The translations under genes and the position numbers were made by a program. The notes under the pieces are model-generated. The model did no database searches. It was not told the origin of the DNA and was given only the letters and a program-made list of their open reading frames with translations. A stretch of DNA of 64,000 nucleotides from Vanessa cardui (lineage: Eukaryota; Arthropoda; Insecta; Lepidoptera; Nymphalidae), in assembly GCF_905220365.1 (NCBI RefSeq), contig NC_061131.1:7911318-7975317 (forward strand). Direction: 5' to 3'. Below are positions 24,984 through 37,100 of this stretch, in pieces. Position 1 is the first letter of the stretch, and each line of letters starts with the position of its first letter.

Positions 24984-26619
24984 TATTAAGTTATATATTA
25001 AATATTACAAATTATATATCAGATAATGGGCTACTTTCGGTAAAGAAAAATAAATTATAAATATTGAGAAAAACACCTTTTTAAATTTATAACTAGTAAG
25101 AAGCAATTACTGCATCTGTATGTTACGTTCCTTGTAGCTATAATTACACTAGCTTACTCAACCTTTAAACTAGACCAGTAATTCTTTGTTTTAGCGGAAG
25201 AATAAAGGTATCTCACTGTGCTTGTATAAAGTCATAAAGCAATTATAGCTATGAAAACTTTGAGATATGATATTTTAAGCAAAGTTGTAGTGATAGAACA
25301 ATTAGTCCAGTCCAGCAGAAGGATGCCATTGGTTGTGACGAACACCGCTGTTATAAATCTGTAAAGTAATATGTTTACGAATGTGTTTCTTTCTTTCTAA
25401 TAATATTTCCCAAACATCCATATTGGTATCATATTATGAAAACGCGTGTTTATCTAAGATAAATATATGAGAAGAATCATATTAAATATTTTCCATCTCC
25501 TGTAGGTTTATCTGTTATGTACTCGTAGCTATTATATTTGCTTACAGATTCAATCGTTCGTAGCGTTGAGGGTAGGGTCAGCATAACCGCGACGGTATGT
25601 ACTTCATTTCCCTTTCTAGAAAGTTGAATGATTATTATCGAAATAATCATACTATAGCGAGCTATAAATTCGAATATAATGAAGTATAGTCATAATTATT
25701 ACTCATCTCTTTTATACTGTAAATATTAAAATCTGTGTTGATTATTTGTATTGTAACGCTCGAGTGTGAGATTGCCAGAATACATTTTGTTTATTTTAAT
25801 ATACAAATACTGTATACATTAGTCGATTACTTTAAACGTTAGTGTAATTAGAAACTCATTACAAATACCATCTTTTGAGAGGAGTTCAGGAGGAAAATTA
25901 CTGTTTAAACAGCTTATAACTTGGTTGATGGCGTATACATCCCAAATTCAATTTCCTGGGTATTCGCTTTGTGTTGTCAGCTTTCAAATTTTTATACAAT
26001 TATGCTGAGTGAGTGATGGTTTATAAACCTTAATTCAAGTTTGAGTGTTAATATAAAACTTTAGGTATCTTTTAAATAATGTAATTTAATACAATTGTTA
26101 TTAAAGGCTTCTAATTCAAATCAAATATTAACGTATTAGTTAAGGATGATATAATTTGCATTTATAACATTCTTGAATTTATAAAATGAAGTCCGTGTAC
26201 CTTTGCTTACTTCCTTTGTACTCATATTTTTTGCATGTTTAATAGGATATCCTAACAAAATGACGGGAAAAGGAGCTTTTGTGCTTTGTTAAAATTTTAA
26301 AAGAGAGCACAATAAAATAAGGGTGAAATATTCCTGCAATTCATTTTATTCGTATTTTTGGGATTAATGAATGGATGTTTTTTTTTTTACAAAAAAATAC
26401 ATTGTTGTGCAAAAATTTCAGCGCGATAGAAATTTCTATATTGTGAAGTGTACAAATTACAGCTTATTGGCAAATATATGATAAGTGGGTAACTTTTAAA
26501 CTTTGATGTAATTATATAATTAAGAATAAATATATACAATTTTATAACATTTACTTTTCTCTTAAAAGTTGTGAGTTAACTTTGACAAATGCGTATTATA
26601 ATATTTTTCAGGAACCACT
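24984..26619. other. Unrecognised AT-rich DNA
   Basis: No supported gene or known repeat. Confidence 0.45.
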
Positions 26620-26690
26620 AATTCAACAATTACTCTGCCGCCAAATAGTAAACTATCCTATAGCTGTGTTCCGATTTGAAGGATACCGTC
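26620..26690 (+). mobile_element. Metulj-like SINE fragment
   Basis: The strings attactctgccgccaaatag and gctgtgttccgatttgaagg match the central part of this SINE. No head or tail is present. Confidence 0.45.
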
Positions 26691-27439
26691 GCGCGTCGCT
26701 TTTATTCATAAGTCAGTAATTTCAAATTTCAATGTATACAAATTTCAACTCGAAACAAAACGATCCTATGTATGTATTATTATTTGGCGGTAGAATGGGT
26801 AAAGGAAACTTAACATCGTATTGACAATTTAAATCTTTTACACTTCTCACATTCTTAGTAAGTGTTGCTGGTTGCTTTAAAATATTATAAGCACTAACTA
26901 CACAATGACAGTGACATTGTAATATAACAGAATATAGTTACTTGTGAAAAGCAATTGTTCTTGTTTGTTCATTACATAACACGTATACGTTCCGTACTGC
27001 ACTCCAATTACGTACAACCGCATGCAATTTGCGTAATTTTTGTACTGTAGGTATCTTTTACGAATTTAAATTATAAAAATCAAAACTACTATTATAAGTA
27101 ACATACATATTTTATATAAGTAAAATATTTTTGCTGTACTGTTTGAGTTTCGTGATTAAATGTAAAAAGCTACGCCTTGTGGTTAGGTTCCGGCATTCGT
27201 CATCTATTTAATATCTGTACTTAACAGTTTATTATACTTAATGAATTACAAAGGACTACCTCATTGCTCTATTCATAAGGTTATAGACCCCGACGTTTCA
27301 AAACAAACCCTCGGTCAGTTTAGTAAAAATATGTTTTAGTAGTTGGATTTTGCAGAATTTACACTACTTGGCATGACGAATGAACTCTTTCGGTCGTGTT
27401 GGTTTTTATGTCTTATCAGAATGATTGGAGACTGATGGT

Positions 27440-27550
27440 GTAGAGTGCACCTTTTATTGCGCACTCACATGTACATAAAGTTGTTTTGCGCAGTCCAATG
27501 TTGGCCATAAGACTGGCCAGTGGATTCAACCAAATTCGACTCAGTGAATC
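27440..27550 (+). mobile_element. Possible SINE fragment (family S3)
   Basis: A GC-richer patch with ttttgcgcagtccaatg and ttggccataagactggcca resembles the 3' part of the S3 group. This is weak and by resemblance only. Confidence 0.25.
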
Positions 27551-29936
27551 GAACATCATGATCAAATTTTAAAGTTTTTAATAAAACATCGCTCAATTTC
27601 TTTTTTATTTCAATTTACAATAACTTTGTCCAAATATTCAATATTTATGGATTTCAAATATGTTGATATTGATTTGCAATTTCAAAATAAATTGGAAATA
27701 TTTCATATTATTTTAAAATGCTTCTGTTCAAATGTTTTTTTATTGCTAATCGCTGAATTGTAACTAAGCATAATTTTGTTTAAAAAGCATAATGAGAAAG
27801 ATTACTTTATTCCTGGTTTATAAGCTGAGAGATATCTGTCAAAACAATCCGAGGCTTATAAAATTTACAATACTTACGAATTTTTTTATATAAAAATATT
27901 AAAACCAACTGCGAAATTATATTTATGTACAGTAAATCTGAAAAATAAAACAAAATTATACAGTAAAAGTTTTATTTTGTTAGTAAACGATAATCTTATA
28001 CATATCCCATACAAATAATATTATTTACAGAATCCATAAGTTATACAGATTATAGACATAAAAAGATACATAAATTAACGAGTGTGCAATAAGTGAGACT
28101 ATTGTTTATTGATAATTTTACATTTTTTTAGTACAAAAACTGGTCTTATATCACTTTTGCAGTTTTTGATTTATTTTTTTTAGTTACAGTCTTTTGAGTT
28201 ATCCTATAACTAAGAAAATATGTTAGCTAGACTCAATGTGGTTCACTATAAGAACTTTGAATGGTTATAATATAACTTATTATATTATTATAAATATTAA
28301 CGAGCCACTGACAATAGTTTAATTTTATTTGTAATAATTAAGAAACTGTTCGTAAGACCGGTGTAAACTAAGTTTGTACGATGTATAAGAATAAAAGGGG
28401 GAACAATCATGTCATCCTTGGAGTAGCACAAGCAGGAATCTGGACACTCTCAACCAGGAACTGCTGGCGTCCAAACCCAAATATTACGTTTTTACATTTC
28501 TAATTAATTTGGTATGTATAAAAACCTAATGCAAAAAAATATACAGATTCAAAAATTGTGTAAATGTCAAAAAAATATATAAACTTTTATCGATGAATAT
28601 CAACTTTCTAGAGGTTGCATACTAAGATTTTTTTGTCATTTAGTCATGTTTTGTATCATGCTATTGGCCCTTACATTGTGTATCAAACCTTACCAGAAAG
28701 AGAGTCTCAAGCGGTGGCTCGACTTTTCACAAATTGAGTTGTGCGTGGCTCATTCTTGTATCGTTCATTTAAATAATTTGTGCGACCACATTCGAAATTC
28801 AAGTTTGACTAGTTTAACAGTTAACAGTTAAATAGTTTACAGAGAAGCGCTATTGTAAGTTATAAATTAACATTGGTTTCACCTACATTTATTTAGCCTT
28901 TTCCAAGTACAAGTAGAGTAAAGACAAATAAACAATTTTCACACTTAATTGATGCGATATTATTGGACGTGATCTTGAATAATGTATGATATTCAATATG
29001 GATTCGCGAAAAAATGAGTTATAGAGTGTTGACAAAGTTGTTATCGGGACTTTGGAATTAAAATTAAAAATATATACTGTGGTGAATGAGAATAGTGTTG
29101 TAATAGAATAAATATATATTAATCGAGAATAAAAAGACAGACTATAGGCTATAGGTATATGGTATGGAATATATATATCTAAGATTTGTTTATCTTACCC
29201 GCTTCTTCGATTTTAACCTTCATGGACAAGCCAAAAATAATTCAAAATATAGAATCACGCTACTTTTTCTATTTTTTTTAATTTATGAATCAATAAATAA
29301 TACACATAGCACAAGTATACTTTGTAGTTATTTAAATATAAAAAGCACTGTTTAGCTTGCAAAAGTGTTGTAAATCAAAAGAATATAAGCTCGTATTTCA
29401 CTCTAGTTTGATGAAGCACTCAATCATGGATGAGTTACCTGTCATTACCCGTGCCCGAACATGTCAATCTTACCTCGTTTGTTATGTATGGATCCGATAT
29501 ATGAAAAAATATTTCTCTCCAATATTCTCTAAAATCGAACGTTTCTTAAGGAGCTACAGGATATAAAGCATAGCTGTTTTTCAATCTGAGGTTCTTTATT
29601 ATATTTGAGTGGTTACGTAGAATGGTTAGACTATAGAATAACTCTTAATTTTAATATAATTATACTTATGGACATAACCTCAGTGTAATATTTTAAAGAA
29701 ACAATTATTTTAAAACAAATATAAGAGTAATTGAAATAAATGTGTGTTGAATAGAGTAGAGGGATTCGAGTACAAATTGGATCACTTGGGACAGAATTTC
29801 ACAATTACCAAATAACTTCATTTGTATTATTATATGATAATTCGCTATGTCTGTAACATAGCTTTAGAAACCTATATATTATGTCTAATTTCAATGAAAT
29901 GTATAAATGTACCAATGAATACATAGATACACATGT
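27551..29936. other. Unrecognised AT-rich DNA
   Basis: Open frames of 61-69 codons at 28646-28831, 29164-29355 and 29357-29566 show no domains, splice structure or neighbours that would support calling them genes. Confidence 0.45.
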
Positions 29937-30048
29937 GTAGATTACCAACCCGCACTGAAGCAGCGTGGTGGAATATGCTCGAATTCTTCTCAAAGGGAGA
30001 AGAGGCATTAGCCTAGCAGTGGGAAATTTACAGGCTGTTAATATAACA
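29937..30048 (+). mobile_element. 3' half of tRNA-derived SINE (family S1)
   Basis: It contains accaacccgcactgaagcag, gtggtggaatatgctcgaat, gagaagaggcattagcctag and cagtgggaaatttacaggct, then a tgttaa end. This is the 3' part of S1, with the tRNA-like head missing. Confidence 0.75.
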
Positions 30049-30049
30049 T

Positions 30050-30086
30050 TAATGTAATGCCCAGCAAAGTGGGCGGGTAAAGCTAG
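30050..30086 (+). mobile_element. Solo Helitron 3' terminus
   Basis: The sequence has a small hairpin (gccca...tgggc) followed by gggtaaagctag and then T, which is the Helitron CTAG|T ending. I found no matching TC end upstream, so its length is unknown, and the adjacent SINE fragment may lie inside it. Confidence 0.45.
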
Positions 30087-30817
30087 TTGTTTATAATATA
30101 GTAATATCGACCGCAATTATAGTCAAAGCAATTTAAATAAGGAAACTCAAGCAAACAATTTATTTTACAACATTAATCGGTCCTCAAAGGAGATGCAGGT
30201 AGTTTAATGACCTTACTTGACATGGTATGAAGGGGTATTAAAGTGCCTCAGGCGATAACGCTTGAAGTAATTTCAAACCTTCTTAAGTCTGTAAACACAA
30301 ACTGTGAAACATACCCTTCTTTCCAAGTTTATGTGCGTCCTCACGAATGAGACTTTGATGTCTAGCAGACCATGACTTTTGTTATGTAATAGTTTACACG
30401 ATATAAAACCTTCTATTATTAATATTTTAAATATTAAATGTCAACAAAAAAAAAAACGAAACGAAATAACGTCAATATAAACATTTAATAATAACAGTAC
30501 GTGTTGTTTCAATGGTTTCAATAAGAGAGATTATTTTTTTCATTTAAAATATACATAAAAAGTCGGTCGTGGAAATACACTTTTTATTAAGTGATACCCA
30601 AGTTAAATAGCCTATCGGCTGTACTGTTTTGAGAGTCGATGATGGTACTAATCCAGTGAACTAACACTTTAATCTTACATTCACGCTTGAGAGTTAATCT
30701 TTTAAATCTTGACAAATTATTTCGCATATATATTGAAGAGTTGCATAACATATTCAGGGAAATTATTAAAATAAAAATAAAGAATAACATTTCTCAATTA
30801 GATTATGCAAAAAAGTA
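30087..30817. other. Unrecognised AT-rich DNA
   Basis: No gene or recognised repeat. Confidence 0.45.
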
Positions 30818-30948
30818 GCCTATATCCTTCCTTGGGTTCAAGTTTGCTTTTTAAAAAATTTCATCAAATTGTCGGTTCATTGACTTGGTAGTGAAAGAGC
30901 AGACAGACAGACAGAGTTACTTACACATTTATAATATTAGTATGGACA
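30818..30948 (-). mobile_element. Helitron-like 5' sequence or unclassified repeat, reverse
   Basis: The minus strand repeats the layout of 21478-21640: atactaatattataaatgtg, a gtaactctgtctgtctgtct block, a tttgatgaaattttttaaa block and cccaaggaaggatat. The two copies are in opposite orientation. Confidence 0.5.
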
Positions 30949-31174
30949 TAGTTTTGAAAACGTTCGCTTGAAAAACACGCGCATTAGTTCTAAGCTTATT
31001 TCGACAGAAGCTAAATCTCACATCGTATTATCATATTATATAGGTGATCTCCGCCTTGAAACTAGAATATATAAGTAATATTTAATATTAAACTTTCTTA
31101 TTAATTGAATGAGTAGATTTTACGTGAATCTGGAAAAAACAAATAAGCAAAAACAGTACTTATGTAAGTACATA

Positions 31175-31330
31175 GTGGCCAGCAAATAAGGCCGCATATC
31201 TCGAAGTCCTGAATTCAAAGGGCGTCGTAAAGTCATTGGGTTTTCCTGTCAAGTAATACTCCATAGTAGTCGGGAGTATTAAACTTGCCAGTGTCCCGTC
31301 TGAATAAATGGTTTTTCGTAGCCTATACTG
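31175..31330 (+). mobile_element. Decayed SINE head (family S3)
   Basis: It has a tRNA-like gtcctgaattcaaagggcg block, cgtaaagtcattgggttttc, and a gtcgggagtattaaacttgc block followed by cagtgtcccgtctg. I recall this order from a common lepidopteran SINE. It is old and incomplete. Confidence 0.45.
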
Positions 31331-32010
31331 TTCTTGTACAGATTTTATCAGTCTGTCAACCTTATAATTATTATAACATTATAATTAAACAAAATATAAT
31401 CATACACAATTTTTTATAAAAAGAATATATAATATTTATAATTCCATAATTATAGCAACAGAAATGTTTAGTCAACACTAAGTTGATATAGGAAACTTAT
31501 TTAGAGCGATTATAAAAGAATTCCAATTTTTACAAATGAACTATGAAAGGCGCACTAAAGTTATTAATGAAAATATTCCGAGAAGTTGCTGAACAGCGCA
31601 AACGCCTTCTTTAAAGAGTAAAAACTTAATTTCTTTCCGTGTTTCCTTAGTAAAATCGACTATAATTTGCAGCTATTATTTTTAAGGTTTATAAGATAAT
31701 TTTACGAACAAACAATATAAAAATATGCATTAATACAAAATGAAATTAAAGAAATTAGTATATGAAGCATTGTTTCATTTAAAGGTACACATGTAAAAGT
31801 ATAATTAACAAATTAAAATACACCGACAATAATCACAAAACACACGATGTTTAGGTTTAGGTAGACAGGAAGATAGGCTACCTCACTACCTCTGGTCTGA
31901 TCATCATTCGGCAACAGCTATCAGCAGTAATTAAATGGATATTAATAATTACATCAGTATATGTTTCGTCTTATTTTAGTTCTTCATTCTTTACACAAGA
32001 CCTAGAATAA

Positions 32011-32045
32011 TTATTGATGAGTGGGCGGTGTATACCCAAACGACA
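32011..32045 (-). mobile_element. Metulj-like SINE head scrap, reverse
   Basis: Only tgatgagtgggcggtgtata followed by cccaaacg is preserved, matching the minus strand of the SINE head. Confidence 0.4.
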
Positions 32046-32694
32046 CGCTTGCGATTACGACTTATTACGACAGCTAGCTGAGTGACTAGAATTGTTTTAA
32101 TTAAGTAATTCTTACAAAACCTGTATGAATGTAATTATTTTTAATAATTTATTACATTTAACCTTCTTCGCGTATTTGAAATAAAAAGCGATCTATAATG
32201 TTTATTTCGCGGATAAAGCTTGTGACAAAACAGAAAAAAATTACTTACTGGCTGACTGATGATTTACTGTCAGCGCCAAGGAGTAATAGAACTTGGCGGT
32301 AATATATACTGTGTACTTTTTGTTGTCGAAGAATGAAACGGATGACATTATGAAAGAGTTCTTAAAATGGTTATTTTTTTATATTCTTGATATCCCTTTA
32401 AAAAATGAATAAATTTGGTTAATAATTATTATTGCAAGTAACAAATTTCTTTTTTTATTCGATCGGTTATTTCTAGACGGTGCACGACGGACCCATTTTA
32501 ATTTGATTAAACTTTACAATTCAAAAGGGTGGTGAGTTGGAGTTGTTCTGATTACAAACATTTCTAAATAGAATTTCCTTGTCTTGATTGGCTAACATCT
32601 TCAAAAAATATTTCGTATTATTAATATTTAAATAATATTATTACGTAATTAGTGTATATTAGTATTTGGACAAATTTTTTTGAGTTTTGTTTTC

Positions 32695-32850
32695 AATATA
32701 ATTGGATAGACGGCAAGTTGACCACCTGATGGTAAGAGGTATACCAAATATTATCTTTTTTTTACCCCACAACCTTGTGAAGAGAGATGTTCCCACTGAC
32801 TCACCGATCAAACCGGAACACATACTGAATCATGTTGTTTGGATTCCTTG
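32695..32850 (-). mobile_element. Decayed Metulj-like SINE, reverse
   Basis: The blocks gaccacctgatggtaagagg, actgactcaccgatcaaacc and ggaacacatactgaatcatg are in minus-strand order. Its head side meets the fold-back at 32862-32913. Confidence 0.55.
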
Positions 32851-32861
32851 TGTTGCATATT

Positions 32862-32913
32862 TTTAGTATTGCAGATATTTTCGATAATAATCGAAAATAT
32901 CTGCAATACTAAA
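32862..32913. repeat. Perfect 24-bp inverted repeat (fold-back)
   Basis: Arms 32862-32885 and 32890-32913 pair at all 24 positions across a 4-base loop (aata). It lies just beyond a decayed SINE and has no element ends of its own. Confidence 0.95.
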
Positions 32914-33061
32914 TAATATTATTATATATAATATTGTAATAACAATAAAATTTTAGTCTATGAGTAATCTTATATACTATACGTAAAATATCAGAGAATT
33001 TATTGATAACTGAACATTGTCGTGCAAAAGGCTCGTAACATTTTAAGAATATAATATACAA

Positions 33062-33200
33062 ACCGTTTAACTTATCTGTCTCCCGCTTGAGCCGCACGAT
33101 TACCGCAAATTCAACATAAAACTTATATTATCTCCGATTAAAGATTTCATCCTTCGATATTAGACGGTCGTAATATTTTAACGATGGCCCAACTTCAAAG
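33062..33200 (-). repeat. Dispersed repeat family B, copy 2
   Basis: The reverse complement of this stretch matches 20745-20890, with a nearly identical core at 33130-33190. The Ty3/gypsy element begins 19 bases beyond the end of the call. Confidence 0.6.
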
Positions 33201-33218
33201 CAACGTTATTGTTTTGTC

Positions 33219-33585
33219 TGTAATAAAACTACTCACGTAACATTTAATTATTTCAGTATATTAATTTATCACTTGATACAATATTAAGTATCCGCTTAAT
33301 ATATTAAAATTAACTAGTCTTCACCACTATTCTCACAAGAATGTCCTTTTTTTCTTTTTCGTTCCCAATCAATCCTCTTGTGTTCTTTTTCTCGTGCCAG
33401 GCGGTACCAGTCGCCACACCACGCCACGCCACCCGAGGAAGGCACGGGCTTGCACCAATATGTAGTCGATAACCGAATCAATAATAATACTTAAAAATGT
33501 TATTTAATTTAAAAACAACGTATTTAAAAATTAAAGCAGTACTAAATATTATTACTTCAATTAAAATTATTTAAAAATCATGACA
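33219..33585 (-). repeat. 3' LTR
   Basis: This 367-bp terminal repeat starts TGTAATAAAACTACTCACGT on the plus strand and ends TCATGACA. As far as I can read, it is identical to 39625-39991. It is the downstream LTR in the direction of transcription. Confidence 0.95.
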
Positions 33586-34181
33586 TTCGGCCATCCGACA
33601 TCGTGCCGACTCCCGGCGCACGACATGCTAATCATTATAGTTTATATATAAATACACCCTTTGCTAATATATGACAATAATTGGTTGTTATATTATATAA
33701 CCACATAACACTTAGCTCAATTCTCAACACAAACTTAACTCTACACAATATAATAATGATACATAAATTTAAGAGTACAACTCAAAGGTTAGCGCGCTAA
33801 TAATCCTACATACAACAAATCATGACATTCGCCAATTAAGCTAGTAATCGAATTATTTATAAACATATTATATAGTGAATATTGATAGTTTGAAATAATT
33901 AAAGAAAATAGAGCGATTACATTGGAATAAATCATTTGTGTTAATTCATACATTACATATTATAGTTATATTTATATTTGTTTTTATTTCAACAGATGTG
34001 TGTAGATCACACAGTGAGTAATTTATACATATACATATATATGCACATACACACACATATGAACATATACATAATATTTTTTTTTTTTTTTCATTTAATA
34101 AAACACACGCTGTACCAAAAATAATTGTTTACAGAAAAAAATATTTACATTGATTTAGTATAAGACCCTGTACACATACAT
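33586..34181 (-). other. Retrotransposon 3' non-coding region
   Basis: About 600 bp between the integrase stop and the 3' LTR without an open frame, so no envelope gene. It contains an alternating ca/ta simple-repeat patch (34024-34075), a T-run, and a second copy of the LTR-boundary string aaatcatgacattcg (33817-33831). Confidence 0.8.
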
Positions 34182-37100
34182 TCAAGCGCTATTGTGATCA
34201 CTATGCTCACTGGAACTGTTATTGTCTGAATTATATACCTCCAAAGCCTTTATATGTATCCAGGGTCTCATCCTGTCTGCCGCTATTACAGTCTTATAGG
34301 GCTTGCCCGTTCTATTGAAGCCTGGGACATCGGCTATCGTATATCTATCGTTTCCTAGAACCTCTAGTACTTTATAGGGACCTATGAACTTTGACAAAAG
34401 CTTTGTGCTCTTCCCATCATTGGCAAAATTGTTTCGCAATATCTTTACCAGGTCACCGACTTTATACTTTACAGCAGAAATTCTGTTTTTATCATGTCTT
34501 AGTTTCAATTTTTCTTGCTCATTCTGTATGTTAGAGCTAATATTTTGTCTAAGTTCTTGTAAATTAGAAGTCATAGATTCATCTATAACATTAAGTTTAT
34601 TTGCCAAATGATCCCGCATTTTGAGTCCAAACAAAGCTTCGGTCGCCGTTTTTTGTGTTGAGGCATTCACAGTGTTGTTAATGCCCCACTGGATTTTCCC
34701 CAGGCACTTGTCCCAGTCGCGCTCGTGGCCAAAAGAATTTTGTGCCGCTAGTGAATTAAGAATAGTCTGGTTGAATCTTTCGGCTTGACCATTGGCTCTG
34801 GGACAAGCGACCGCATTCAATACATGCTTAATTCCTTGTCCCTCACAAAAGGTCTTAAAGGCTGTCGACGTGAAAGATGTACCGCGGTCAGATATTATCC
34901 TTGCCGGAATACCGAAATCATAAAATTTTTTCTCAAGGACTTTGATAGTGGTTTTGGTTTTAAGATCTTTTACTGGTCTAACGAACACGTATTTTGTGAA
35001 AGCGTCGACTACGGTCAAAATGTGAGTATTACCATCCTTACTGCGAACAAATGGCCCTAAATGATCCATATGGACAGTGTGAAAAGGTATATTAACCTTT
35101 TCAATTGGGTATAAATGTCCAGACTTTCGTTTTGCTGCAGTATCTTTATTGTATGCACACTCTAAGCAAGCCGCTACATATTTTTTTACAAATTTTCTCA
35201 ATTTTGGGAACCAGAAATTGCTTTGTATCCTTTCTAGCGTTTTAGAATAGCCGTGATGTCCTACTTCGTCATGATTAGCCCGACATACTTGCCACCTTGC
35301 ACTTCGTGGCACAACAAGGCGTAATTGGTCATCTATTTTTCTATAAATAACGTGGTTTTTAACAACGTAATTTTTGCGAATATCCCGGCACTCTAGGTCG
35401 TCTTCCGGTTTTAGAATATGCGAAATACGCGAGATGTCGGGGTCTGCTCTTTGTAAACTTAGAAGCCAGTTGTCCTTCTCTATAGAATAAATGTTAACGG
35501 ATAAATGTTCCTCTGAGTTCGCGGGCAGAGTGGTATTTCGACTGAGAGCATCAACATGCTGCATTTGTACCCCCGGTCGATACTCTATACTAAAATCAAA
35601 TTCGCTTATTTGCAGCCACCACCTCGCTATACGCGGAATTAAATCTCTTTTTGTTAGTGTCGTTCTAAGTGCAGCACAATCGGTGAAAATCTTAAAAGGT
35701 ATGCCCAAAAGGTAAACCCTAAATTTTTTTAGAGAACATACGACGGCTAGGGTCTCTAACTCATAGGAGTGCAAATATCTCTCCTCTGGTGTTGTTTGGC
35801 GACTAAAATATGCTACTGGTTTTAAAACCCGCGATTCTTTCTGCCATTGCATCAATATGCCCCCTACGCTAACAGAACTGGCGTCGGTATGCAATTCGGT
35901 CTCCAATCTTGGGTCATAAAGGGCCAAAACAGGACGACTAGCAAGACTTTCCTTCAAAAGGGAGAATGCCTGGTTCTCGATCTCAGACCACTGCCATTTT
36001 GCCTCTTTCTTTAATAGAGAAGTCAACGGTCGAGCGATTTCCCCATAACCTTTTATAAACTTGCGAAAATAACCAGTTAAGCCAAGAAATTGACGAACTT
36101 CGTGTGTATTGCGAGGTGTGGGAAATCCCTTGACCGCTGTTATCTTAGCCTCACCGGGTTGCATGCCTTGTGAGGAAATGTCATATCCCAAGTAGCTAAC
36201 TGTGGCATCGAAAAAACGGCACTTAGAGAGCTTCAAAGTTAATCCGAACTCTCTAAAAATTTTAAGCACCTCCTCTAGTCGCCAAAACATCTCGTCCACT
36301 CCCTTTGATGGTATCAGCACCTCATCCAAATAGGCTAACGCATATTCAAATCGCTTATTACCGAGAATTTTGTTGATCATCCTCTGGAAGACGGCTGGCG
36401 CGTTAGCGAGTCCGAAGGGCATTCTTAAAAACTCATAATGCCCATCAGGCGTGACAAAGGCGGTGAGATGTCGGCTACTTGGAGCCATTGGGATCTGATA
36501 ATATCCTGATGCGAGATCGAGGGTGGTAAAGAAGGTATTCCCACTAAGATTAGATAACTGATCATCAATGAGAGGAAGAGGAAACCTATCTTTGACTGTT
36601 TTATTGTTCAATGCCCTAAAATCTACACATAGTCTCTGCTCACCGGTTTTTTTCTTTACCATTAAAATTGGACTAGCATAATCAGACTTTGACTCTTGAA
36701 CGATATTGTTTTGTACAAGTTCATTAACTGTTTCTCTGACCTTTTCACGTTCGGAATGAGATAGGCGGTAGGGTCGGTAAACAATCGGTTTGTTATCCAC
36801 GAGATCAATTTTCATTTCCACGTCAACAGCACAGCCTATCTCACCCAAGTTGGTAGCGAAACAGTCCCGGTATTTCTGAAGTAACGAATACAGCGCATTT
36901 GCTTGACTATTGTCAAGACCTGGTCCAATCTTAATGTCGGCTTTATTGAGGGGTTCTATCGTAGAGAAATTCTCTACAATCCTGTTAATCTGGTAAGCAG
37001 GCCGTTCAACAAAAGGATTTGCTCTAGATATCAAGGCGTCCTTTTCAAAAGTTAAAGTACTATCGGACAGATTGGAAATAATGACCCCACCTTTGCCGCA

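Noticed and set aside
29805..30116. 103-codon open frame on the minus strand
   Set aside because: It runs antisense through an S1 SINE fragment and the Helitron terminus, so it is a by-product of those repeats.
34384..35715. Plus-strand open frames of 74-91 codons
   Set aside because: They are antisense shadows of the Pol gene.
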